Below, piece by piece: positions 40,339-48,777 of a stretch of DNA of 64,000 nt (position 1 is its first letter; each line of letters begins with the position of its first letter). The notes beneath the pieces are model-generated. The model made no database searches and was not told the origin of the DNA. It worked only from the letters and a program-made list of their open reading frames with translations. The position numbers were made by a program, and so were the translations under genes. Source of the DNA: Tritrichomonas musculus (lineage: Eukaryota; Parabasalia; Tritrichomonadida; Tritrichomonadidae). Location: contig JAPFFF010000017.1 of NCBI GenBank assembly GCA_039105265.1, positions 2,542,001 to 2,606,000 on the forward strand, in the 5' to 3' direction.

Positions 40339-40602
40339 AAATAAAACTATGAATAATTTCAGAAAAAATATAGAATTTTTTTCAGAGAGTCTTTGAAAAT
40401 AATTAAAATACAAATATCTTCTAATTATTTAAAATTATTTAAAAATGCATATTCCAAGTAAATAGTCAAAAATTATTTTTATATATTTAATTTATAAATG
40501 TTGGTTGTAATTAATTAGATATTTAAAAAACTTCAAATATCCCGCACCCTTAACGAATAAAAAATTAAGAGACCGTTTCTGAAAAAACGTTATAACATTT
40601 TT

Positions 40603-41073
40603 ATGAAATCTAAAGATATATTCGAATTTTCAAAAGCCACTTGGATAACCGATCAAATTACAATGCCAGCAGTGACTGCTCCTCAACCAACTGGATTAGT
40701 CATTTCTTTTACATTTTTAAGTTCGTGGGGCGGATCGAGAGCCGAAATTCAGTCAATAAAAGTTCAGGATGAAGAAGGAAATGATGTAGATAAACTCATC
40801 GCAGATAAATGGTTCTTGAATGCCGAAAATTTTCCAGAATCAATATACTTTACTTTATCAAGATTATACAAGCCTGCTTTTATTCAAATCGAAAATGGAA
40901 TTTCTGAAAGTGGCGTAAAGGAAATGGAGATCTGGATTGCAGAAAGACGGATTTGGAGTGGGGAAGTACCAATGGGCAAGCCAGAAAAGAAAACTTTTGC
41001 AATCGCTTTACCAATAGAATATCAAGAAATTAAAGTACCCAAAATGCCACCTGTAAGACCAAGATCAGCTTAA
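40603..41073 (+). CDS. DUF4457 (KATNIP-like) domain protein
   Basis: A 156-residue protein that looks like one stand-alone copy of the DUF4457 module of KATNIP (KIAA0556), a katanin-interacting protein of ciliary microtubules. Matching segments are the strand-tWG-strand pattern LVISFTFLSSWGGSRAEIQS (family: I-x-I-x-x-T/S-W-G-D...G-I-E-V) and the closing IENGISESGVKEMEIWIAER with RIWSGEVPMG (family: S-R-G-x-K-x-x-x-I-x-L-D...F-x-G-E-I). The full KATNIP protein is about ten times longer and carries several such modules. Trichomonads are flagellated, so an axoneme or basal-body role is plausible. The C-terminus is Pro/Arg-rich. Confidence 0.6.
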   Translation: MKSKDIFEFSKATWITDQITMPAVTAPQPTGLVISFTFLSSWGGSRAEIQSIKVQDEEGNDVDKLIADKWFLNAENFPESIYFTLSRLYKPAFIQIENGISESGVKEMEIWIAERRIWSGEVPMGKPEKKTFAIALPIEYQEIKVPKMPPVRPRSA

Positions 41074-42267
41074 TCAATTAATTTTATTATTTCTTAACAA
41101 CATTTAACCTTGTGTTTTTAAATTTATTTATAATTTGTTTGCTATTTTTAAATATATGAACGAATAAATAAAAATAATATGTATGATAAGTTATCACTAA
41201 TTACGAATCACAACCTTCTTGCAACATACCTATATCAGCATCAAGGGGAAATCGATCGTTTTGAATTATTCACTAAATTATTTTGATTTGCTTTTTTATA
41301 TAAACTAAATCGAAATATTTGATATTTATAAAAATTTACCAAATTTTTAAACTTTTTTGAGTGCTATAAAAAACTTTTTCTATGTAATATTTTAAATTTT
41401 TCAAAATTTTTGCTCACAAATTTGTGAAAATTATAATTTGAATAGTTGAAAAAAAATTTTGGTAGACAATTCTACCTGCACCAAATTACTGTTTGAATAA
41501 TAGATGATAAAATTTTAGTAGAAATTCAAAATTGAATAAAAATTTTAATGGAAAGCTTTATTTTGCTTTTTAAAATTGAATGAGAATTTATGGGAAAAAA
41601 AAAATATTATTTCAAATTATCATGTATATCAGTTAATAATAATTATATAGTAGAATTATATAAAAAATAAAATTATTATATTAATAAGAAATTGAGATAT
41701 AGTAAATTTAATTATGTTGAATTTGAATATTAAAACAATTGTAAAACATACAATTATGAAATATGCAAATATCTTTATAATTAATAAGTAATATCATTGA
41801 TATTTTTGTATATATTATAAAATAAACATATGTAAGCATTTAAAATTTAATAAATAAAAGATCTGCCGAAAAAAACAGGGTGTAAATACCTTTGATAATT
41901 CATACTTTTTTACAATAATTTATTATATAATTTTTGAATGCTTTTGTTAAGATTTTGAATTAATTCCGAGCTGTAAATTATTTAATAATTACAACATTAA
42001 AATATAAATAATAAAATTTTGAAACTTGAATTAATAATATTTTATATGAATCAAAATATAAAATTTGCCCAGCTATTTTCTAAAATTTTAAAAATTTTTT
42101 ATTCTCAAAATCTTTATTATGCCATTATATTTTTTTCTCTTTTAACACTTTTCGAAAAGAAATAAAAAAAGAATGGCTAATAAATCTATTGAAATGCTTT
42201 TGAATAATATTTTTTCAATTAATAACCCAAATAATTGAATTAAAATTTCAGTTTGAATTATTTAACT
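41074..42267. other. Intergenic AT-rich spacer
   Basis: About 1.2 kb with no credible gene or repeat. Many runs of A and T; no frame shows coding composition. Confidence 0.5.
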
Positions 42268-42275
42268 TCATTTAC
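42268..42275 (+). promoter_or_regulatory. Initiator-like motif TCATTTAC
   Basis: TCATTTAC with A+1 at 42270, 10 nt before the ATG at 42280, agreeing with the trichomonad Inr pattern and its distance from the start. Confidence 0.5.
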
Positions 42276-42279
42276 TTAA

Positions 42280-42873
42280 ATGGCTAAACTTTTTCGAAAG
42301 AAAAAACAAGAACAACAACCAACTCTTGAACAAGCAGTGGATAATTCTGCTAACACACTTAATCTTCTTGAGAATAAGATTAAGTATTATGAACAATTAT
42401 CGAATGAACAATTGCGAAATGCTAAAATTTATAAAAAACAAGGCAAATTGAATTTGGCAAAACAATGCTTAAAGAAAAAGAAAATGTATGAAATGTACAT
42501 AGAAAAGATGAATGGCATGGTAAATAATCTTGAAGTTCAACAAGCGCAAATTTCACAAGCAGAAATGACATCAAAAGTATTTCAAGCCTACGTCAGTAAT
42601 GATCAAGTTTTAAAACAGATGTTTAATGGCATGTCATACGATGAAGTCCAAGATCAAATTGATGATATTATGGATACACAAAATGAAATGGAAGAAATAA
42701 CAGATGCCATCGCAGGATTACAAATTGGACCCACTATCGACGAAGACGAAATTGAAAATGAATTCAACCAGCTCGATAATTATTATGGAGAAAGTAATTC
42801 TCAAGCTTCAAATGCAAATTATAATAACGATGATGAAGATATTGGCAACTTATTGTCTCCATATTGTTCATAA
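42280..42873 (+). CDS. ESCRT-III subunit, Snf7/Vps32 (CHMP4) family
   Basis: A 197-residue protein with the ESCRT-III layout: a basic N-terminus (MAKLFRKKKQEQQP), a long alpha1-alpha2 hairpin with the family pattern KIKYYEQLSNEQLRNAK and GKLNLAKQCLKKKKMYE (the A-x-x-x-L-K-x-K-K motif of Snf7), then helices 3-4 (DEVQDQIDDIMDTQNEMEEI) and an acidic C-terminal part. Snf7 polymers cut membranes in multivesicular-body formation, cytokinesis and nuclear-envelope repair. The C-terminal MIM1 is weak; a late helix (EDEIENEFNQLD) could bind Vps4 or Alix. Vps20/CHMP6 is an alternative. An Inr precedes it. Confidence 0.85.
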   Translation: MAKLFRKKKQEQQPTLEQAVDNSANTLNLLENKIKYYEQLSNEQLRNAKIYKKQGKLNLAKQCLKKKKMYEMYIEKMNGMVNNLEVQQAQISQAEMTSKVFQAYVSNDQVLKQMFNGMSYDEVQDQIDDIMDTQNEMEEITDAIAGLQIGPTIDEDEIENEFNQLDNYYGESNSQASNANYNNDDEDIGNLLSPYCS

Positions 42874-42963
42874 AATAAACCAATTGATTATAAATCAAAC
42901 ATTAACGCAACTTTTTAACGTTCATATTTTTTAATCCATATTTTGGCTGTTGTAGTAGCATGT

Positions 42964-43006
42964 TTTTTACCGATTCTTACCGCCTGCCGCGTGGTATCGG
43001 TAAAAA
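42964..43006. repeat. 11-bp GC-containing inverted repeat, relative of the 58.6-kb MITE
   Basis: TTTTTACCGAT (42964-42974) and ATCGGTAAAAA (42996-43006) are exact complements around a 21-nt GC-rich loop (TCTTACCGCCTGCCGCG plus four bases). The core and the right flank (TCGGTAAAAATTAT, then TAAAAATATAAAAAG) match the centre and right arm of the element at 58575-58874, so this looks like a second, shorter copy. Confidence 0.6.
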
Positions 43007-43107
43007 TTATGTAAAAATATAAAAAGATTTGTTTTTTTTATACCTCACTTTTCCCTAAATTTACATTCAATTTTGAAAGAGCTTTCAAAAAAAAATATTT
43101 TTATTTC

Positions 43108-43648
43108 ATGTAGATTAAAATATATAATATTGGAGTATTTGGTGGTGGAGTTGGAAAAACCTGTATCACTTTACGATTCATCAAAAAAGAATTTAATGAA
43201 GGGTATATTATAACAAATGAAGATGATTTTTCTAAAATCATCGAAGTCGACAATCAACCAGTTAAATTTATATCATTGATATAGATGTGCATGATGATTT
43301 TGCAGAAATGAGTTGATGGATAAGTTTTCGTTTTTAATAATGGATATCCACAATCAATTGAAGGGTTAAAAACCATGTATAAAGATATATAAAATGCAAA
43401 AGGGGATGATATCAAATGCGTTATTGCAGCTAATAAAGCAGATTTGAGAGAAGATAATAGAGAAGTACTTGTTCCAGTAGGAGATTATGCTTCCATTGAA
43501 TCACAATTCAAATGCATAGTATTAGAAACGTCATCAAAGACAGGCTCTAATATACAATATCTTTTCCATACTTAAATTCGTAAATTTTGCAAGACTAAAT
43601 CAAATAGTAAATCTAAAGAAAAAAAAAAAAAAAAAATAAAAAAGTTCT
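43108..43648 (+). pseudogene. Ras-family small GTPase pseudogene
   Basis: Plus-strand frames preserve GTPase signatures: the P-loop GVFGGGVGKTCITLRFIKK (G1), an IDIDVHDDFAEMS segment corresponding to the DxxGQE region but lacking that motif (G3), VFVFNNGYPQSIEGLKTMY, CVIAANKADLRED (G4, NKxD) and LETSSKTGSN (G5). The ATG at 43108 is followed at once by TAG; the G3 region shifts frame, and further stops lie within. At least four in-frame stops and two shifts make it a clear host-gene pseudogene. The C-terminus is Lys-rich with no prenylation motif visible. A TTTCATG start context resembles the Inr placement of live genes, so the gene was probably once expressed. Confidence 0.8.
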
Positions 43649-44030
43649 AACGATAATGGAAATAATGGCTGTTGTTTCATTGTATAAAAATATTATTTCC
43701 AGTTATTTGGCATATTATTAAAGCATGAATTGTAAATAAATGATATTGAAGATGGAATTGAATTATGAGTTATTTTTTTTTTTTCAATCAAATGAATGTA
43801 TTCGAACAAATTTCAACATCTTGCCTCAATAACAAAATATCACCAAATGATTTGTTTCAAATTTTGTGAGTTTTATTTGACTTGAAAGTTGGAGATTTGT
43901 TTTTTATTTCATTGAAAAAAGTAGAAACAATAACTTAGTTTGAAGTTTGAAGAACTCAAAGACTTTTGTAGCTTTTTTGTATATCTTATTACACTGGAAA
44001 ATAAAAAAGAAGAATTCGTTTGTTGCTTTT

Positions 44031-44070
44031 ATTATTGATTATTTGATTTTATTATTGATTATTTGATTTT
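44031..44070. repeat. 20-bp direct duplication
   Basis: ATTATTGATTATTTGATTTT occurs twice in succession (44031-44050, 44051-44070) and is followed by a T tract. It lies at the 3' end of the DUF3447-type fragment on the minus strand. Confidence 0.7.
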
Positions 44071-44277
44071 TTTTTTTTTTTCAATTTTATTGATGAAACT
44101 TGAATGATGATGATGATTACTTGATATTTTTGATATTAAGTTACAAAGGTCTTTGAGTTCTTCTTTTATTTCGAAAATAATTTGATCTTCTTCTGAAAGG
44201 TCGTTTATATCTTCTAGAAAATTCAATGTAATATCATAATATTCTTTCTTTTTATTTATGTAGTTTTGAATTTCCAT
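44059..44277 (-). pseudogene. N-terminal fragment of a DUF3447 ankyrin protein
   Basis: The 72 codons resemble the N-terminus of the very large trichomonad ankyrin family (DUF3447): a start like MEIQNYINKKKEYYDITL, and later LKDLCNLISKISSNHHHHSS, equivalent to the family motif LLxLISxISNNHHR, then FINKIEK. The frame then runs into poly(Lys) encoded by an A tract and stops; no ankyrin repeats follow. It is therefore a truncated gene. It could still be expressed as a small protein. A second fragment of the same family lies at 59346-59569. Confidence 0.6.
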
Positions 44278-44571
44278 TTTATTTGTTAACAGAAGTTAAT
44301 TGCCAAATATGATAAAATTTTACTATAATTTATACATTTTTATAAAGCAAAATCATTAATTTTAAATAATTTATTGGAATAGGAAGTAGAATGCACTTAT
44401 ATTTCCCATCAATTTTATTTTATGGTGTACAATCCTTATTCATTTTTTTTTTTCTGAAAATATTTGTTTACTCTCTTTCAAAAAGCCTACACAAAAATTC
44501 AATACTTTTTTGTCTATGAATTTCAACTTTTTGCGTAAATTTTACAAATTTTTGAGTTTTAATATTTATAT

Positions 44572-46044
44572 ATGCTTTCTCTCTTTTTTTCTTTTTCCTC
44601 ATCTATAATACCGACATATTTTCTTGGTAACTGGACACTCAATACGACTACAAACGACAATAGTTCATTAGTTTATGATTCAATTTTTCAAATAAGCTAC
44701 TCACCTACAATAATAAAAACTAATAATTCAGAATACGTTGTTTACCAGAGCAAAGCATTATTTAGAAATATTACTTTCTATTCTTTCGAACGTTATTTTT
44801 ATTCCATGGTAGGCTTTTCTGATCCGACTAATCAAACATTCTTTTTTTTCCAAGTTCCATATCATCTTTATCGTGATAACATTTCTTATTTAGTCGAAAA
44901 TAAAATTGCTGATATGTTTTACGAATCAAATTCTACAGTTTTATGCAACTTAACAGATATGCATTCATATATCTCAAACTTTTTCCATGAGCCTAATATT
45001 ATTTCTCTCAATTTTTCAATTTCAGATAAGGATCTTGAATATCCAGAACCATTTTTTTCACCGGTAGCTCTTAAAGGTACTCTCATTCATAAGAAATATT
45101 TTAAGACCAATTTTATCGATTTAGATGCTTATAAATTTGATATGACCAAGTTTATTGTGGAAGGAAAAATATTTGGAGTGTGGTCCGCTATATTTTTTAT
45201 ATTTAGTTTATATGCATGGATTTCTATTTTTTATGTTCAGTCACGTACGCAACTATCTCAGTTATCGTTAACATCTTTTCTAATGCATACAAGCTTTGAA
45301 TTTAGTTATTCTGTTTATCTTTTGAACCTCAGTTTGCAATTTGAATATTTTAGATATATTTTCTTACTTCTGTTTATAGCTTATTTGGCAATGCATTTTA
45401 CCTTGCAAATGACATTGATAACAAATTTGTGGAAAGCTTCTGTTGACTTAAACGAACTTCATGGTGCCGAAATCCGTAAATTTTTCTTATTAATGTTTTC
45501 TCAAATTATTTTGTTTATGTTGCTATCTCTTTTTTCAATAGTTCTTGTTTTCGAATATCCGCTTTTGCCATTGCTGTATTTATATTCATGCTTCATTCCA
45601 CAAATATACAAATCAGCTGTTCAAAACAATCGAAAAAAGCATGATATACCTTTTACTATTCTATTAGGATTGAATCGCCTTGGAATTCTTTGGTACTTTT
45701 TCTTATATCCAGATAATATTGCTGGAAGTTATTCATTATTAGGTGCTATACTTACGACTATTTACTTTTTACTTCAAATCACAATTATTATTTTGCAGGG
45801 CAAATATAGTGGAGCCTTTTTCATTCCTCGACGTTTTCGACCAGCAGGTTTTAATTATTATACTGGTGTGGTTCAACCGAACACAGAATGTGCAATTTGT
45901 ATGAATGTTATTGAAAATAATGAAGAAACAATGGTTACTCCGTGCCATCATCCATTCCATAAGGAATGTTTGACACGTTGGATGCAAGAACAGATGATAT
46001 GCCCAATATGTAGAGCTGATCTTCCTTATAATACCACAGATTAA
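44572..46044 (+). CDS. Transmembrane RING E3 ubiquitin ligase, Tul1/FLY-like
   Basis: A 490-residue protein with a signal peptide (MLSLFFSFSSSIIPTYFLG), a ~180-residue luminal part with sequons, about seven membrane spans between ~200 and ~415, and a C-terminal RING-H2 finger: C-x2-C (ECAICMNVI), then CHHPFHKEC, then CPICRADLP. The layout equals that of yeast Tul1 (DSC complex) and plant FLY ligases, including the luminal DUF-type ending with a PVALKGTL segment before the first span. It should act in Golgi or endosomal membrane-protein quality control. The full set of RING zinc ligands is present, so it should be active. Confidence 0.8.
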   Translation: MLSLFFSFSSSIIPTYFLGNWTLNTTTNDNSSLVYDSIFQISYSPTIIKTNNSEYVVYQSKALFRNITFYSFERYFYSMVGFSDPTNQTFFFFQVPYHLYRDNISYLVENKIADMFYESNSTVLCNLTDMHSYISNFFHEPNIISLNFSISDKDLEYPEPFFSPVALKGTLIHKKYFKTNFIDLDAYKFDMTKFIVEGKIFGVWSAIFFIFSLYAWISIFYVQSRTQLSQLSLTSFLMHTSFEFSYSVYLLNLSLQFEYFRYIFLLLFIAYLAMHFTLQMTLITNLWKASVDLNELHGAEIRKFFLLMFSQIILFMLLSLFSIVLVFEYPLLPLLYLYSCFIPQIYKSAVQNNRKKHDIPFTILLGLNRLGILWYFFLYPDNIAGSYSLLGAILTTIYFLLQITIIILQGKYSGAFFIPRRFRPAGFNYYTGVVQPNTECAICMNVIENNEETMVTPCHHPFHKECLTRWMQEQMICPICRADLPYNTTD

Positions 46045-46279
46045 TGTATGTTTCTAAATTAATTTTCCTTTAGATTTAATTTCGGAAATTAAATCTTTGA
46101 AAAAATCGCGATTATATACGACTTTTTTGTCTCTTTTTTTATTAAATATATAATAAATTATATAATTAGAATTATAACTTTATTACTTTTCTATATTTAC
46201 ACATATCTCCAATTGAAATGTGATTTAAAAAATAGTTTATTAATTAAAGGAGATTATAGTACGTTTATAATCAAAATTA

Positions 46280-47848
46280 ATGGATTTTGAAATTCTTGTA
46301 AATACCGAAATAATTAAAACAGACCACAGCTCTTTAGTTAGATCGCTTCTTTATCAGTTTACACGCGATGTTTCGTCTAAGCCATTCAAACTTCAAATTA
46401 CCGATCCAGAAGATCCTCTTTTCTTATTTGATTATGACCTTACATCAATAAAATATCAAGAAGTAAAACGAGAACAATTTCTTGCATGCGATTTTTTAGA
46501 TTTTCCACAATGCTTTTATGAATTATTATCTATTAATAATCAGGAACCTAACACAAGAAAAGCAGTTATTGATGAAAATAATAAGCCAGTTTTAATGTTA
46601 CAACAAAACACTAATTTTCGTCTTTTGGTTCATTTACAACTTCAATTAAATATGGCGTCTGATTCGAGATTGAAAGAATTTTTATCAAGAGAAGCCAAAA
46701 AATATAAAAAAATGTATAATGAAGCATTAAAATCAACTGAAGAAGCTAATAAACTTAGACAATCGGAAAAAGAAAAATACGAGTCACAAATCGCTCAGTA
46801 CGAACAAAAAATACAATCAGAACAAAAAAAATTCGAAACCGAAAAACAACAAATCGAAGTTAGTACCAAACAAAAAATTCAACAATACGAAGCAGCATTA
46901 ATTGAAACGAAACAAACTCTAGGGCAAGGATATTCTACAAGGGAACAAAACATAATCGATAAATACGAAGAAAAAATTGAAGAAATGCGTCAAAATAATA
47001 TTTCTTTAATTCAAGAAAAACATAACGCTGAATTAGTTTCTCAAAGACATTATGAAAAAATTCAAAACCTAGAACAAAAAGTTACAGAATTAACTCAAAA
47101 AATTAAAAGTTTAGAAGAAAATAATCAATCCAACACTGGACGAATATCAGATCAATTAAACGAAATATCATCTCTACGAACTGAAGTTCAGAGATACAAA
47201 GATAAACTTAGTTTTGTTCAACAAACACTGGAAGAAAAGGCAACAATGGTTAATTCAAAAGCATCAACTGTTGAAGAACTTCAAATCGAAATATCATCAA
47301 AAAACGAAGAACTTGAAAAATGCTCAAAAGAACTTGAAAGACTATATAAAGTTGAAGAAGATTTTGGTTTTGTGAAAAAGAAATCATTATATGTTTTTAG
47401 TAATTTAAATCAAAAAATGAAAGATTTAAAAGTGATTTGTGCAAATAAAGAAAGCATGATCGCTAAAATGGATCAAGAAATAAAGAAAATGCAATATCAA
47501 AATCATTATTTAGCGGAACAACTCAATTCTGCCTCATCAGAATTAAATAAATTAAGAGAAGATAATCAAGATTTACGAAATGAAAATACCAAATTACAGT
47601 TAAAAGTCGAAAATTTAACTTCAAATCTAAAAGCTTGCGAAGAAACGAAAAATATGATAGAAGAAGAATTAAATAGACAGCATAAAAGAACTTTGATGGA
47701 GGATGATGATTGTGATTTACTTGTTAGTGATAATGAAGATGATATTAATATATGTAATAATAATAATATAAATAATTTAAGAGAAACAGATAATCCAATT
47801 AAGAAGATTGGTATATTTAGTGATGAAAATACTGTTAATTATTTTTAG
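46280..47848 (+). CDS. SAS6: SAS-6-like centriolar cartwheel protein
   Basis: The N-terminal head (about residues 1-135) matches SAS-6: KLQITDPEDPLFLFDYDLTS (family: R-x-T-x-D-x-D-P-F-F-L-Y), the REQFLACDFLDFPQCFYELL helix (family: L-x-V-D-F-x-x-F-P-x-x-x-I-D-L-L) and NTNFRLLVHLQLQLNMASD. A long coiled coil follows (about 136-480), and the last 40 residues are acidic and Asn-rich. SAS-6 dimers oligomerise through the head to give the nine-fold hub of the centriole or basal body. Trichomonads build several basal bodies, so presence is expected. The coiled coil has the length typical of the family. Confidence 0.8.
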   Translation: MDFEILVNTEIIKTDHSSLVRSLLYQFTRDVSSKPFKLQITDPEDPLFLFDYDLTSIKYQEVKREQFLACDFLDFPQCFYELLSINNQEPNTRKAVIDENNKPVLMLQQNTNFRLLVHLQLQLNMASDSRLKEFLSREAKKYKKMYNEALKSTEEANKLRQSEKEKYESQIAQYEQKIQSEQKKFETEKQQIEVSTKQKIQQYEAALIETKQTLGQGYSTREQNIIDKYEEKIEEMRQNNISLIQEKHNAELVSQRHYEKIQNLEQKVTELTQKIKSLEENNQSNTGRISDQLNEISSLRTEVQRYKDKLSFVQQTLEEKATMVNSKASTVEELQIEISSKNEELEKCSKELERLYKVEEDFGFVKKKSLYVFSNLNQKMKDLKVICANKESMIAKMDQEIKKMQYQNHYLAEQLNSASSELNKLREDNQDLRNENTKLQLKVENLTSNLKACEETKNMIEEELNRQHKRTLMEDDDCDLLVSDNEDDINICNNNNINNLRETDNPIKKIGIFSDENTVNYF

Positions 47849-48037
47849 TTGTATTAAATATATTTTATTGTAATAATTTGTCAAATATTAATCTTTTTTT
47901 TTTTCCCCTCCAAGTTGATTTGAGCATAACTCTAAAAAGTAATTGAATGATCTTCTTTAATCATAAAATATAAGGTGTGTACAGCTAAATTAGATCAAAT
48001 ACAACTAAATCATCAAAAAAGAATTAATATCAAATCA

Positions 48038-48754
48038 TTATGTAGATAATTTAAGCTTCTGATAGTATGAAAAGGGCATTAATGAAACAAAATCTTGAAT
48101 AAATTGCTCTGCGTGCTCAAGAGGTATAATTTTTAAAGATGTATTGGGTCTTATTTCTTTTTCATCAAGTTGTTTGACAAATTCTTCATTAACATCTTTT
48201 TCTAAAAGGTAAATTTTATTAATCAAGTCTGTTGGACCACAATATAAATAAGCATAGGGGATTTGATTATTTGTGGATGATTTAGGCAAATCAACTATTT
48301 CATTTGCATTCGAATCAATTCCTATTTCATTTTTAATAAATTCAGCAGCAATCTTTTCATCAGGTTCCAAAATTCCTGTAATTTTAAGTGGAATTACGTT
48401 TTGATATGATCCTGTGGCAATTAAAATTTTTCTTTCTAGCACAGCATAAGCAATTTTCGTTTCAATTGAGCGTAGAACAATTAAAACAGATAAAGCATAT
48501 CCTTCCAAAATAATTATTCTTGGAATTTTCCCTCCATTTCGTTCTGTAATTGTATCAATTTTAATATAAGTTATATTTCCGTTATTATCTCGTATATATG
48601 ATTGAAGTTTAATTGTTTTTAATACAATTGATTTATCCAAACGATCAATCCATCTTTTGAAAAAAATATGATTCACTATTTCTTTTTTAAGTGAATCATC
48701 TGTATCACCAAGAAATTCAAAAAATCCATTTCGAAATGGAAATTTCGTAGTCAT
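48038..48754 (-). CDS. Nudix-like protein with degenerate Nudix box
   Basis: The 238-residue protein resembles ADP-sugar pyrophosphatase-type Nudix folds: a substrate-proximal ILEGYALSVLIVLRSIET strand pair, the region GILEPDEKIAAEFIKNEIGI at the Nudix-box position, a later AYLYCGPTDLINKIYLLEKD strand (compare the family's SxGxSDExxxLYLA) and an LEHAEQFI C-terminal helix. The box should read G-x5-E-x7-R-E-U-x-E-E-x-G-U; here the R-E pair and one of the two following Glu are replaced, so metal binding is probably lost. Catalytically dead or altered. It starts 23 bp from the likely start of the divergent glucosidase gene; TTCATAAAC before its ATG could be the Inr. Confidence 0.45.
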   Translation of the reverse strand: MTTKFPFRNGFFEFLGDTDDSLKKEIVNHIFFKRWIDRLDKSIVLKTIKLQSYIRDNNGNITYIKIDTITERNGGKIPRIIILEGYALSVLIVLRSIETKIAYAVLERKILIATGSYQNVIPLKITGILEPDEKIAAEFIKNEIGIDSNANEIVDLPKSSTNNQIPYAYLYCGPTDLINKIYLLEKDVNEEFVKQLDEKEIRPNTSLKIIPLEHAEQFIQDFVSLMPFSYYQKLKLST

Positions 48755-48770
48755 ATATGTTTATGAAGTT

Positions 48771-48777
48771 TCATTTA
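48771..48777 (+). promoter_or_regulatory. Initiator-like motif TCATTTA deciding the start of the glucosidase gene
   Basis: TCATTTA with A+1 at 48773 lies 5 nt before the ATG at 48778. Two in-frame ATGs further upstream (48757 and 48763) would lie outside such a transcript. The site is part of a very compact divergent promoter shared with the Nudix-like gene. Confidence 0.5.

Noticed and set aside
32048-40556. TTAAGGGTGC/GCACCCTTAA decamer pair as ends of an 8.5-kb element
   Set aside because: Only ten bases, no further end similarity and no flanking duplication.
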